Positions 10,934 to 22,267 of a stretch of DNA of 64,000 nt are shown here, piece by piece. The notes below the pieces were generated by a model, which was not told where the DNA came from, searched no databases, and saw only the letters and a list, made by a program, of their open reading frames with translations. The DNA lies in NCBI GenBank assembly GCA_949825065.1, contig OX463855.1, positions 37,706,301 through 37,770,300 on the forward strand, in the 5' to 3' direction. Every line of letters starts with the position of its first letter. Position 1 is the stretch's first letter. The translations under genes and the position numbers were made by a program. The DNA comes from Odontocerum albicorne (taxonomy: Eukaryota > Arthropoda > Insecta > Trichoptera > Odontoceridae).

Positions 10934-11590
10934 TGGTCCCTGTGACGTTTGAAATGTCATGTCTCAAAGGGATGGGGTAAAATCTTTTTTTTACAAATCG
11001 AACCGTTTTTTTCCCTAAACTGACGTTTTAATTCCTAATTTTCATTATACTGACTTTCTAATGTATTGTATGACTAATGTATTGTATGATCTTTAAATAG
11101 GCCTAGATCCACTATGAATTAATACTAATTACGAACATTTAATTTTAGGTATAAAAAATCTAAAATCTAATTATCGTATACCCCATCCCTAGCCAATGCG
11201 GACTAACGTAGTGACTTTTGACAAACGTCACCAAATATTTTTTGATTTTAACAAACGGCCACATTTTTGCTAATTTGTAATAAGACGAATTAATTTGTCA
11301 TTATTGTTAGTTTTATGTAATGTATTTACCTAAATAACTTGCTATTTGTTAGAATCGAGGCTTATATTAAAGTTGATAAAATAATTAAAACTACTGAACG
11401 TCATTACAAGGTTGCATTGGGGCAAATTTGTGAACTGTCACAGGAACCGTACTACAATTTCTGAAGTATAGTGTATATCAACAACAAGTTTGTATTGGTT
11501 GTATGTGCCACTGTTATAATTTCTTAAATAGGGCTTAAGTGCCACATGCTGTCTTTGTCAGTTGTATTTACTCACAACCACAACCCATGT
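10934..11590 (+). repeat. Repeat D, copy 1 with inverted ends
   Basis: From 11161 to 11590 the sequence matches the reverse complement of 18034-18465 closely. Near 10934 GGTCCCTGTGAC mirrors GTCACAGGAACC near 11440-11452, and gggatggggta (about 10972) mirrors taccccatccct (about 11182), so the left part looks like a foldback DNA element nested in a larger duplicated repeat. No coding frame. A third, shorter relative is at 25775-25949. Confidence 0.7.
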
Positions 11591-12184
11591 TTTTTTTTCA
11601 CGGGCCATGCTACATTTTCTTTAGTATAGTCTTGCGATTCGAAGCCAACATTACGGTAAATATAGATTAGGTGAATACAACCACTGAGATATCGGGAAAG
11701 AAAGAAAGATGCAATCACAGTGAAAGATGGAATGCGACTAATCTCGTTAGTGGTTTTAGATGAATCTTTGTAGGTCTTTGGGAGGCCTTCCTTCATCATT
11801 CGTGGTACTGATTTAAGCACGAAATTAAAAAAAAACACCAGAGATCAACTTCGGATAAATGTAACCGTGAACACAGATCCTGTGGGTAACGACTTACCTT
11901 TTTTACTGCAAAGAAATTTGAAAATGTTGTTGTTTTGAAATTTAAAAATGTTGTTGTTTTGATGTTACAAACTACTCGGTTTTATAATGAGAATATCAAG
12001 AGAATTTAACAGCGCCGATATCCTCCGAAACTTATATAATTATCTAATTAGAACCAAATTAAAATATGCATCTACGGTTTGAGCTCAAATATAAAAACAA
12101 TATAGAACAAATACATAAAAAAAAATCCTCAGATATCTATGGTACAGAACAAAGGGCGAGTACCCAAAATATGCTCACCATGCC
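11591..12184. other. Unassigned region
   Basis: No gene recognised. A small duplication (aaatgttgttgttttga) lies near 11922-11962. Confidence 0.4.
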
Positions 12185-12510
12185 GAACTTTTCACGGTGT
12201 GTAACTATAGAAGCTTCGAAACAAGACGGCAAGAATCCATTGTGATATTCCTAATAAAGGTTTTCCAAGGTTGCTATAACTGTCCCGCGATTCAAGAAGC
12301 ACTAAGTTTATATGTACCCAATAAATATATCCGTGTAAGGAATCACCCTTTGTTCAACATACCAACTTACAGGACGAATATCATGGCTAAACACTCAGTC
12401 ACGCGTGGTATAGAGATATTGAACCAACTGAATGACACTGTTGATATATTCTCGGTACCGTCTAGCAGTATGAGAAGAATCCTGGCTGATATTATTCCTA
12501 ACGAATAAGC
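12185..12510 (+). mobile_element. LINE C-terminal fragment
   Basis: An open frame of about 100 codons (12197-12508) reads RRQESIVIFLIKVFQGCYNC, then FNIPTYRTNIMAKHSVTRG and NDTVDIFSVP, ending at a stop. The R-R..FL.K...G..CP, ..HRTN...SP and D.F...LS pattern is the usual end of Jockey/CR1-like LINE proteins after the RT domain. No upstream RT core survives. I infer transposon origin; a host gene is unlikely. Confidence 0.6.
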
Positions 12511-13112
12511 TAACGCTAGAAGCAGACCCTCTTTATGTAACAGGAGAAATCCGTGCAAAGTGGATAAAAAAATAAAAATAAAATTTATTCAATGTATTAA
12601 TTGAAACTCCTTATGTTCACGTATTCACTCGCACTGTGAATTTGAATTGTGTTTTTTTAAATATTGTTTATGGTTAATTGGTCAACAGTCAATTAATGTT
12701 TTCTTAACATATTGTGTACGTTCTTTCGACCGGTAGTAGTTAATATTTTTTATATTTTTCTGCCACTTTAAACATATCATACTCGTATGTATGCAATAAA
12801 CCATTTATAAGACAAAAGTCAATATAAAAAAAGCATGGAGACATCACTCATCCTTTCTTAACACCTTTATTAATATAAAACTATTGTAGTAGGTAGAAAC
12901 AACAGTTTTCCACTTCACTTTTTGAATGGTGGAAGTAAAATAGGCACTAAGTACCAAAAAAATTAATTTGAAACTAAGTATGCGGTTTCGTTCTATATGC
13001 CAAGGCTATTAACCTTAATACTGCACAAAGTTCCTGCACAGCCTCATTTTATTAAAAATACTGGTCTGAACATTGCAAGTTCGCTAAGTGCCACCCCCTA
13101 TTGTCATTTTAA
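12511..13112. other. Unassigned region
   Basis: No gene recognised. A motif cactaagtacca (12946) and its complement (near 14299) might mark a larger inverted-repeat element, but the interior gives no support. Confidence 0.3.
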
Positions 13113-13727
13113 CCTGTTCACCGCGTTAAAAATCAAATTCCACGAATCCTGTGCGCGGCACAATTTCAGCGTTTTTTAATTTCTAAGTTTAAACACATAT
13201 TTTGTTTAGAACCACTGATATTTGATTACAACACCAAGTAAACATGACACTTAAGTAATTTTCTGATAATTAATAATAGTCATTGCTCTTAAGGAGACTC
13301 ATTAAATAAAGGAGATAAACTAAACATTACGTAAAATAAACAAAGGAATGCTACGATCAAATCAATGCTTCATGACACTCACCCAATCAAATGCATATAG
13401 CACTAGTAATGTTTATTTACGTAAGAGAGACTTAGTAATGTTTATTTACGTAAGAGAGACTCATCGCAGGACTCGATCCGCGCGACAGGTCGTTAATGCT
13501 GGAAATATTGAGAAACCAAAAAAATTCGGCGCTCTGTTTATTCAACAATATCTCATAAACTTATATATTATTTGACAAGGTTTTCAGAGATGTCGCTAGA
13601 ATAAAGATTATTTTAAATTTTAGTTCAATTTTTATTCCGGTTTTGTGACATTTTTTTTAAGTATTTGTGATTTGAAACTTGGATTGTCGTCAGATCACAG
13701 GCGTTTGTGGTCCCCGCGGGGAACACG
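13113..13727. mobile_element. Candidate piggyBac-like MITE, 615 bp
   Basis: TTAA occurs at 13109-13112 and 13728-13731. The inner ends CCTGTTCACCGCG and, reverse-complemented, CGTGTTCCCCGCG match at 11 of 13 positions. TTAA duplications are the mark of piggyBac elements. There is no empty-site relative here, so this is weaker than the copies at 19589 and 22966. The interior holds a direct duplication of aatgtttatttacgtaagag (13410-13460). Confidence 0.5.
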
Positions 13728-13731
13728 TTAA

Positions 13732-14483
13732 AAGGCACTTAATACCACGCGCGAATAACGTCAGTTTGTACCTAAATGGCTTACCAAGAAGTGCATGCGT
13801 TGTGTGAACTCCCCAAAGAACTCAAGAAAAAAAAGTGTTTTAGTGAAGACAGTGTAAATAAAAGAAGAAAATCTCAAGGACTGGCATATGCTTCAACATC
13901 ACAGAACATCATTCCAGCAAAAATCCACCAGTAAACGAGGTATAATTAATTTTGTTTTAAATTAGTAAAGTTCCCTTTCGCGCCATGTTGCCGGGCTAGT
14001 AGCTTTAATCACTAGGCCAGTTTGACATTTGAGAATGCGCGTAGCACTTAGCTTTCATAAACCACAACTGCATTGGACTTAGTGCCGTTCATAGGAAATT
14101 ACGCTTGGTACTTAGGAGTTGACCAAAATTTTGCTTTTCAAATTTTATTAGAAGAAGAACATAAAGCTTTCAGTTTTATTTTTAATGAAGAAAATAAAAG
14201 CTGGATATAGTCTAATGATTTCCCTAAAAAAATCCAATAAAAGCTTTAATCTGACGTTATCATTCACAATTTCTTCTTTTCTTCAAATTGGCGGCCATGG
14301 TACTTAGTGCTTTATTCGATTCAACCATTCATTTATCCTGGCACACATATTTCGCTTCTGCCGTGTTCATACATTTTGATAAGCCTACTCTTCTATAATA
14401 AACGTTTTTCACTGTTCCACTTTGAGAATTTGATTTATTTAGCCATGCTAATTTGCATTAGTCTTAATCAATTATCAAATAGA
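13732..14483. other. Unassigned region
   Basis: No gene recognised. Several ggtacttag/agtgcc words recur (14036-14310), suggesting an eroded repeat. Confidence 0.35.
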
Positions 14484-15732
14484 AAAATCTTAATTTAAAA
14501 TATATCCTGGTAGAATGAAGAAGTATTTTCTATTCTATATATACCACTTTGATACAAAAATCTTAATTTAAAATACTATATTTCCTGGTAGAATGAAGAA
14601 GTATTTTCTATTCTATAAATACCACCTTGATACAAAAATCTTAATTTAAAATATATCCTGGTAGAATGAAGAAGTATTTTCTATTCTATAAATACCACCT
14701 TGATACAAAAATCTTAATTTAAAATATATCCTGGTAGAATGAAGAAGTATTTTCTATTCTATAAATACCACCTTGATAAAAAAATCTTAATTTAAAATAT
14801 ATACTGGTAGAATGAAGAAGTATTTTCTATTCTATAAATACCACCTTGATACAAAAATTTTAATTTAAAATATATCCTGGTAGAATGAAGAAGTATTTTC
14901 TATTCTATAAATACCACCTTGATACAAAAATCTTAATTTAAAATATATCCTGGTAGAATGAAGAAGTATTTTCTATTCTATAAATACCACCTTGATACAA
15001 AAATTTTAATTTAAAATATATCCTGGTAGAATGAAGAAGTATTTTCTATTCTATAAATACTACCTTGATACAAAAATCTTAATTTAAAATATTTCCTGGT
15101 AGAATGAAGAAGTATTTTCTATTCTATAAATATCACCTTGATACAAAAATCTTAATTTAAAATATATCCTGGTAGAATGAAGAAGTATTTTCTATTCTAT
15201 AAATACCACCTTGATACAAAAATCTTAATTTAAAATATATACTGGTAGAATGAAGAAGTATTTTCTATTCTATAAATACCACCTTGATACAAAAATCTTA
15301 ATTTAAAATAATTCCTGGTAGAATGAAGAAGTATTTTCTATTCTATAAATACCACCTTGATACAAAAATCTTAATTTAAAATATATACTGGTAGAATGAA
15401 GAAGTATTTTCTATTCTATAAATACCACCTTGATACAAAAATCTTAATTTAAAATAATTCCTGGTAGAATGAAGAAGTATTTTCTATTCTATAAATACCA
15501 CCTTGATACAAAAATCTTAATTTAAAATATATCCTGGTAGAATGAAGAAGTATTTTCTATTCCATAAATACCACCTTGATACAAAAATCTTAATTTTAAA
15601 TATATACTGGTAGAATGAAGAAGTATTTTCTATTCTATAAATATCACCTTGATACAAAAATCTTAATTTAAAATATTTCCTGGTAGAATGAAGAAGTATT
15701 TTCTATTCCACAAATACTCGTACCACCCTGGT
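14484..15732 (+). repeat. 73-bp minisatellite, about 17 copies, hairpin unit
   Basis: The word cctggtagaatgaagaag recurs at 73-bp spacing; the first interval is 78 bp from a small insertion. Each unit carries a partial dyad: TGGTAGAAT on one side and ATTCTA...TACCA on the other. Variants at one site (tatatcc, tatatac, taattcc) alternate along the array. The last unit has a 6-bp insertion (CTCGTA) absent from all others. No coding signal. Confidence 0.95.
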
Positions 15733-16162
15733 ACAATAAAACACATGTTTTGGTTCCCGACAGTTAATAGACTCCTATTAGGTGTACAAACGCTTTGAAA
15801 CTAAACACATTAAGAGGCTTGTTTCGCTCAAGTTCATCCCGCTTAACGGAGACTTAAGCTCATTTTGTTAAGCAGCTTATAGTCACTAAACAGTCGAGTT
15901 CCCCTTTCACTCTCGTCGCGGCAAGGATGATATTATTGTGTCTCCTCCGCTGATCCTGCTTAACATTTATTATTTATAAACAGAGCAAACCCCCCGACAG
16001 CTTTGATTAATACTTAACTAAAACAAAATGTTCAAACTGTCTTAAAACAGTTTGCCGAAGGTGTACTGTACCAAAATCGATAGCAGAATAATGTGACCAA
16101 CCGAATATGAAATTATTTAATTATTGTATTGTAATTCATAAAATACACGATATTTATTTATT
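15733..16162. other. Unassigned region
   Basis: No gene recognised. tgttcaaactgtcttaaaac and its near-complement (acagtttg) sit close together near 16030-16055, a short hairpin. Confidence 0.35.
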
Positions 16163-16925
16163 TATTTAACACTTTTATTGCAATACAATCTGGCGGGTTT
16201 ATTGCCAGGTGGCAATCTCTTCCAACCAACCAGACAAAAGTAAATTAAGCAAGTTACGTGGTCGCATAAATCATTCAAATGACTATCCATCCCCACGAAA
16301 TCCATAAATATATACGCGAGAACATGCCCACGAACCCCACAAAGACGGACAATCACCCAAACATTATTTTTCATATAAAGTGAGATATTATCAATCAAAA
16401 GGAAAGGAAAGGATGGTGGAGAGGAAAGGAAGAGAAAAATCAGGAATGAAACACTTTATTTTACTGACTAGAAATTAAGAGTTTTTTCAGTCGCTTCTTA
16501 AAGCATGCCAAGGACGGAGCGAGTCTTATATTGGTTTGTAACTGATTCCAGAGTCTCACTGTATGGACAGTAAAGGACGACGTAAAGAAAGAGGAGCGGT
16601 GAACTGGAAAGGCCAATAAACAATCTCTGTTTGAGCGTAGCGCTAATCCATGATTGGAAAGACGCTGAAAATTTTCGGCGAGATAAGAGGGTGCGGCGGG
16701 ACAGTTAAGGATATTATACAATAGAGACAGTATGTGAATTTGGCGTCTATTTCTAACATTCAACCAGTTCAATGCCTTCTGGTATGAAGTTATATGATCG
16801 TACTTTCGTAGGTTGAAAATAAATCTTAGACACACATTTTGAAGACGCTGTAATTTGTCCAGCTGTTCCTCTGTAACATCCAAGTAACATACGTCCGCAT
16901 AGTCCAGAATCGGAATGAGCAGAGA
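16163..16925 (-). mobile_element. LINE-3 3' end (Jockey/CR1-like), likely SINE-1 partner
   Basis: The minus strand has a 140-codon frame (16883-16461): LQRLQNVCLRFIFNLRKYDH, LNWLNVRNRRQIHIL, LLYNILNCP, SFTVHTVRLWNQL and CFKKRLKKLLI. This is the region after the RT domain in Jockey/CR1-like LINEs. Downstream is a roughly 290-nt 3' UTR ending at 16163-16215 in a segment (ttggttggaagagattgcc and tggcaataaac) that is also the 3' tail of SINE-1. Sharing of a LINE 3' end by a SINE is the known basis for trans-mobilisation. The N-terminal part and RT are missing. Confidence 0.85.
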
Positions 16926-16984
16926 TAAATGGTTTGAAAATTATAAATTATAAACTAGATATAACACTCAGATAACATGTATTG

Positions 16985-17125
16985 ACACATTATCGGTGAA
17001 TTTGTTGGTATGCAACAGGTCATTCACTTAAATAAACTCCACAACACAGCTTCTTTTTCAACGAAATTGATGTTGGAATGGCGAGAGAATACTCGACTAC
17101 AAGACCCAGCGACGACGAACTCTTC
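16985..17125 (+). mobile_element. SINE-2 fragment
   Basis: Matches the 3' half of SINE-2: cggtgaatttgttggtatgc, the cattcacttaaataaactcc block and gatgttggaatggcgag. The head is missing. Confidence 0.65.
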
Positions 17126-17305
17126 AGCACTGTCTTATTCCGGTTCATTATCGAATGTTCGTTTACCACATGAATACCGTAAATAAAAAATGACCTAAGT
17201 GTCATTTTTTAGATTTTGAGATACATAGGTTTTTGTCAATATTTACATAATGTAACGTAAAACTGGATTATTTTAAATGTATTTTAAAAAAACATATATG
17301 TTCAT

Positions 17306-17834
17306 GTTTATGAAGTTTAGATCAATGACGGGAGTTCTATGTGATCCGAAAATGCCAGTAAAGTTAAAAGGAAAAGTATACCAAACGATTGTCAGACCCG
17401 CATTTCTCTATGGCTCCGAATGCTGGACGATGTATAACTCTTACTCTAGACAACTAGAAACTGCTGAAATGCGCATGCTAAGATGGTCAGCAGGTGTGTC
17501 CCTAAGAGACAAAATAAGAAACTCACGCATTCGTGGAAGCTTAGGTGTTACAGACATCAACAGCAAGATGGAGGAGAGGCGATTGAGATGGTATGGGCAC
17601 GTTGGACGCAGAGCACCCGATCACATTGTGAACCAGGCAATCTCCATGGATCTTCCTCGAATAACAACCAGAGGAAGACCAAATAATTCATGGGTGGTGC
17701 AAAAAGATAACCTGATGCAGAGGCACGGCCTGGGGGACGTAGTCCGGGACAGAAGAGCATACAACCTGAGGACGAGGAGAGCTGACCCCAACAGTCTTCG
17801 CAGACAATGAGTTGGGATGGAGCCAGGGAGAGAG
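17306..17834 (+). mobile_element. 5'-truncated RTE-type LINE with 12-bp target duplication
   Basis: The protein tail is the same as at 1773-2333 (KFRSMTGVLCD to RRADPNSLRRQ), and it is open from 17277 to 17810. ATATATGTTCAT occurs at 17294-17305 and 17835-17846, fixing the insert. The 5' truncation falls within a few codons of that in the other copy. High similarity suggests recent activity of the family. No RT catalytic motif is included, so it has no function itself. Confidence 0.88.
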
Positions 17835-18033
17835 ATATATGTTCATATTTATTTGCACGAAAAGAATATTATTCTTATAGCTATTAAACGAATTATATTG
17901 ATTTGAATTCATCTATTGTAGAAAGAGTTATGTTCCAAGTGTGACAACTTTAAATAGGGTGTAAGTACCGTGCTTAAACGTATTTAAAAGGAACTATGTG
18001 TTTTGTGTTTGATTCGACACGTGTGATACAAAA

Positions 18034-18465
18034 AAAACAAGGGTTGTGAGTAAATACAACTGACAAAGACAGCATGTGGCACTTAAGCCCTATTTAAGAA
18101 ATTATCACAGTGGCACATACAACCAATACAAACTTGTTGTTGATATACACTATACTTCAGAAATTGTAGTACGGTCCTGTGACAGTTCACAAATTTGCCT
18201 CAATACAACCTTGTAACGACGTTCAGTAATTTTAATTATTTTATCAACTTTGATATAAGCCTCGATTCTAATAAACACCAAGTAATTTAGGTAAATATTT
18301 TACATAAAACTAGCAATAATGACAAATTAATACATCTTGTTACAAATCAGCAAAAATGTGGCAGTTTGTTAAAATCATATAATATTTGGTGACGTTTGTA
18401 CGTTTGTAAAAGTCATTACGTTAGTCTGCGTTGGCTAGGGATGGGGTATACGATAATTCTATGGC
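18034..18465 (-). repeat. Repeat D, copy 2 (inverted relative to copy 1)
   Basis: The reverse complement follows 11161-11590 through caacaacaagtttgtattgg, cctgtgacag and gggatggggta, with scattered substitutions. Copy 2 stops at 18465, where the left end of copy 1 continues, so it is truncated there. Confidence 0.8.
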
Positions 18466-18569
18466 GTTTTGGTAAAGAGGTACAAGTCATCAATTATTTA
18501 TTTGTCAGTTTGAAGTTTTGCAACACTTGTATTCCTGAAATACAGAGCTCAGGTAAATTTTAAACGTAA

Positions 18570-18815
18570 ACATTGAATACATAAATTATTTATTAAGAAT
18601 ATTATTAATAAAAATAATTTAATAAAAAATTAATATTTAAAAATAAGTAATTTAATAATTAATAATAACGTAAAAATAATTATATATTTTACATTAAAAA
18701 TATAAATTTAATATTATTAAATGTATTATATTATTATTAAAATTATTATTTATTATTTAAATTATTAATATTTATTATTAAAAATTTTAAAAAAATATGT
18801 TTTTATTTAATTAAG
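18570..18815. repeat. A+T-only low-complexity tract
   Basis: About 245 bp almost without G or C, made of irregular taataaaaata-like words. No unit length is evident. Confidence 0.85.
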
Positions 18816-18837
18816 AGAGATTTTCACAAATTGAATT

Positions 18838-18970
18838 CCACAAATGAGTGAGCCGTTGAACACCAACAAAATCAATTACCACATCGCAACACTGGAGCCA
18901 ATGGCACACCGTAGTGAGACAATCACAGCACAGTTTTTTTTTAATAATGTATATGACTGAAGTCATAGGT
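18838..18970 (-). mobile_element. SINE-2 fragment
   Basis: Reverse complement of the SINE-2 middle: gagtgagccgttgaacacc, ggagccaatggcacaccg and tatgactgaagtcat. Confidence 0.65.
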
Positions 18971-19384
18971 ATTATTATATCCTCTGATATTAGGCTGAAA
19001 AAATGCCTGTGTCGTACGAAGGGAGTAGTTTCTTATAGTCTCTATTAGGAGAGGGAGAGAAAACATCTCTACTTCAATATATTCTAACACTTTACTCCAT
19101 ACCTACTCTTTTACTAAAAAGGCTTTTCATTCATTCCTCTTTCAGAATTTAATTATTTGGTTGCGGAACGTTTTATTTGGTCTTCCTTAACTTCTCACAC
19201 CTTCAATATTTCTTGTATACCATACATTTTTTTTGTATTTCTTCATTCATTCTTTCTACGTTATCAAACATCTTAACTCACCTATCTCTTAAGCTTTGTA
19301 TTTTATCGATCCGTCTTATTTCCTAATGTCCTCATGCCTTAGTCTCTTTTACATTGTTATTCCACCTATTCTTCTTCTCAGTGT

Positions 19385-20665
19385 CATGTCAGGTCCCCCC
19401 AACGTTGAATATCACTTGAAAGTAGACATCTTTGTCCCCGGCAGCCCGAAAAAGATCTCCAACTCCCCTTATGCCAGTCCAATCATGTATATTGCGGAGC
19501 CAGGAGATTTGCCCCCTGCCAACACCTTTTCGGCCTTCTATTTGGCCTTGGATGATCAGGTGCAGTAATTTGTACTTTGCTCCTTTAACCCTTACAGGCA
19601 CAGGTAAACTTAACTTATTTTTACTCAGGCTGCACAAAAAATAAAAAGTCAAGTTTCTCATTATTTTTTTTAATGTGTTTGAAAAATGATACGTACAAAT
19701 GCTAAATTAACATATGTCCACTTCCTCAGTAGGTCAAAGAACTCCCGGTGAGGTGGTACAACTTATGTACCACTAGTCCATATTTCCACTGGTACTTCTA
19801 ATGTACCACCAAATAATACCGAAATACATCCAAGTAAAATTAATTTCTAATTTAAATATAAATTTACCACAATTACTGAAGTCAATTTTATCACAACACA
19901 ACTATTTTTTATTGAAATTGAATACAAATATATAACGTTTTCTTTTATACGCACAAGTCGGCACACCAAGAACAACTAACTGTCAATAATATTAGAAGCT
20001 AAATGAATTTGAACGGGACCAGACCTGCAGCTGTGCGGATATGAGTCATAAGTATTATATTATACGAAGTGGTACATAATCTGAGCGTTCGTGCAGCAAT
20101 AGAGAGAGGTTTAATAAGTGGTATATTGCGTGTACCATTGTGCAGTACTGCGTCAAAAAAAGGTGGTACATAACGTGGACCACTAAGCCAGTAAGAGTTA
20201 AGTACATGACCCAAGTAGGACACCTTTTGGATTTTAATATTATACAGCAACTCTCTATCAACTTTGGCTCTTTGAAGAACCCTTGTGTTGCTGACCATAT
20301 CCGTCCAGGGTATCCGTAGCATTCTCCAGTGCATCCATATTTTGAATGCTTCCAGCCGGTTCATACTACTTACTTTGAGGGTACATGATTCCACTCCGTG
20401 CAATAACACTGACCAAACGACGACGAAGTTTCAAGTTCAGATTATCATCGCAGAATACGCTTCTCATTTTATTAAAAGTCGCACGAGATGATTCAATTCT
20501 GCACTTGACTTCGGTTTCTAGGTCGAAGTCTTCCACTAGGATACTTCCGAGGTATTTCACTCTCTCTATATCAGCACCGTCACTAGCAATGTAAGACGTG
20601 CTCCTGCGTGATCCTGCCGGCCAAAAACCATGAACTTAGTTTTACTCACGTTCATGTTCAGCCCC
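19385..20665 (-). mobile_element. LINE-2 C-terminal region, interrupted
   Basis: On the minus strand, from right to left: TKFMVFGRQDHAG, MKYLGSILVEDFDLETEVK, FNKMRSVFCDDNLNLKLRRR, MNRLEAFKIWMHWRMLRIPW, then the insertion at 19589-20197, then LHLIIQGQIEGRKGVGRGQI, NIHDWTGIRGVGDLFRAAGD and VIFNVGGT. These follow the RT domain in this LINE group. Removing the insertion restores the order seen in uninterrupted copies at 6.2, 31.2 and 56.8 kb. Frameshifts also occur. Confidence 0.85.
19589..20197. mobile_element. piggyBac-like MITE, 609 bp, in LINE-2
   Basis: TTAA lies at 19585-19588 and 20198-20201. The ends CCCTTACAGGCACAG and, reverse-complemented, CTCTTACTGGCTTAG form an imperfect inverted repeat. 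Other LINE-2 copies read straight from tttgtactttgctcc to agtacatgaccc, so the insertion with a single restored TTAA is directly visible. The interior has no transposase and carries subterminal ggtggtaca words near both ends. piggyBac assignment rests on TTAA and the CCCT-like tip. Confidence 0.88.
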
Positions 20666-20714
20666 AGCCTCACACCGGTTTTTTTTTCACGTATTGTATT
20701 ACATTTTTGCTGTG

Positions 20715-20850
20715 TCCAGTACACACAGATGAACTTATTGTCATGTAGTAATCTCTTCCAGCCAGCCAGAAATATGTTTAAAAGACTTTGAGTGAAAAGC
20801 AAACTGGAATCCTTATTTAAAAAATCGTACCAACTAGGCCACGAACCTTG
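20715..20850 (-). mobile_element. SINE-1 fragment
   Basis: Contains the tail (aacttattgtcatgtagtaa, ctcttccagccagccagaaa) and a degraded head (accaactaggccacgaac). Deletions have removed most of the tRNA-like part. Confidence 0.6.
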
Positions 20851-20954
20851 TCTATGCAACGCCATAATTTATACCATATTATTCTTATTTTTATCACTAC
20901 TTTGCCTCGTCTAAGTTTCGCTTACATTTATTTATTTGAATTCCATGGTTAAAG

Positions 20955-21660
20955 ATGAACCCTCAAAGTTGGTAGTATGAACCGACTGGAAGCATTCGAA
21001 ATGTGGATACACCGGAGAATGCTACGGATACTCTGGACGGATATGGTCAGCAACACAAGGGTTCTTCAAAGAGCCAAAGTTGATCGAGAGTTGCTGACTA
21101 ATATTAAAATCCGAATGGTGTTCTATTTGTGTCACATTACCAATTCGTTCATTTTAAATAAATACATTACCAATTCATTTCACATTACCAATTCGTTCAT
21201 TTTAAATAAATACATTACCAATTCATTTCACATTCCCAATTCGTTCATTTTAATTGAATACATTACGAATTCATTTCACATTACCAATTCGTTCATTTTA
21301 ATTGAATACATTACGAATTCATTTCACATTACCAATTTCTTCATTTTATATAAATACATTACCAATTCATTTCACATTATCAATTCGTTCATTTTCAATA
21401 AATACATTACCAATTCATTTCCCATTACCAATTCGTTCATTTTAAATAATTTCATAGAGGAGAAAAGTACAAATTGCTACACCTGATCATCCAAGGCAAA
21501 ATAGAGGGTCGAAGAGGTGTTGACAGAAGGTAAATTTCCTGGCTCCGCAATATACGTGATTGGACTGGTTTAAGGAGCGTTGGGGATCTTTTTCGGGCTG
21601 CCGGGGACAAAGATGCTTACTCTCAGGGGATATTCAACGTTGGGGGGACCTGACATTACA
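20955..21660 (+). mobile_element. LINE-2 C-terminal region, interrupted by a 48-bp array
   Basis: Begins MNRLEAFEMWIHRRMLRILW, continues WTDMVSNTRVLQRAKVDREL and LTNIKIRMVFYLCH, then enters the array (21126-21455). After it come the EEKSTNCYT frame, the aagtacaaattgctacacct block, the IEGRRGV-type region and DWTGLRSVGDLFRAAG-like sequence, ending near cttactctcaggggatattc. It lies divergently beside the 19.4 kb copy. The array sits between the GHV and KYKLLHL positions of the protein. Confidence 0.82.
21126..21455 (+). repeat. 48-bp minisatellite inside LINE-2, locus 1
   Basis: About seven copies of a unit made of two related halves (cattaccaattcgttcattt plus taaataaata, and cattaccaattcatttca). 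The in-frame period is ITNSFILNKYITNSFH. The same unit occurs reversed at 23985-24205. Confidence 0.93.
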
Positions 21661-22267
21661 CTAGGAAGAAGAAGGTTAAACATAGTACTTCCGGCCTCCT
21701 TTTTGCTATATAGCAATTTCGTAATCCAACCAGCTCATCATAGATACATTAAACTGGATTTATAATAAAATATTTCGTAATACTAGGATCAATATCATTT
21801 AAGAGTTTGTTTTTTTTATATTCCATTATCATTTAAGAGTTTGTTTTTTTTTATATTCGCTCAATTGTCTGTAAGCAATTTGTATAACTCAGCATTCCCT
21901 CAACTGCCTGCTGTTACATTTCTCAAAATATCGCACTTTGCGCTACCATCCGAATTGGACATACTTCAAAGATAAAACGAATTCTTGCAAAGAAGAACTG
22001 AATGAATTATATATTTTCCATGTTTGCCATGACCACCTGTTTTTTGAGAGAAATCTCTTGAATGGGGACTTTCAATTCATTACTTCTTAGCCCGAAGCAG
22101 GTAAATATGGCATTTTATTTGCAGACCGTCCAGCAAACCGTTTAACTTCTCTCCCGGTCAATACTCGAGAAGCGACAAACATACGGGCTCCGATTATACT
22201 AGGGTAACCATTTTTTAAGTTTTTTTATACAATATTTGGTATATCAATTAATTTGGTAATAAACTAT
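21661..22267. other. Unassigned region
   Basis: No gene recognised. A 30-bp segment (tatcatttaagagtttgttt...) is duplicated near 21795-21860. Confidence 0.4.

Noticed and set aside
12945..14312. Large inverted-repeat element bounded by cactaagtacca and its complement
   Set aside because: Twelve-base ends only, no matching flanks, and several similar words in between, so chance or an eroded smaller repeat is more likely.
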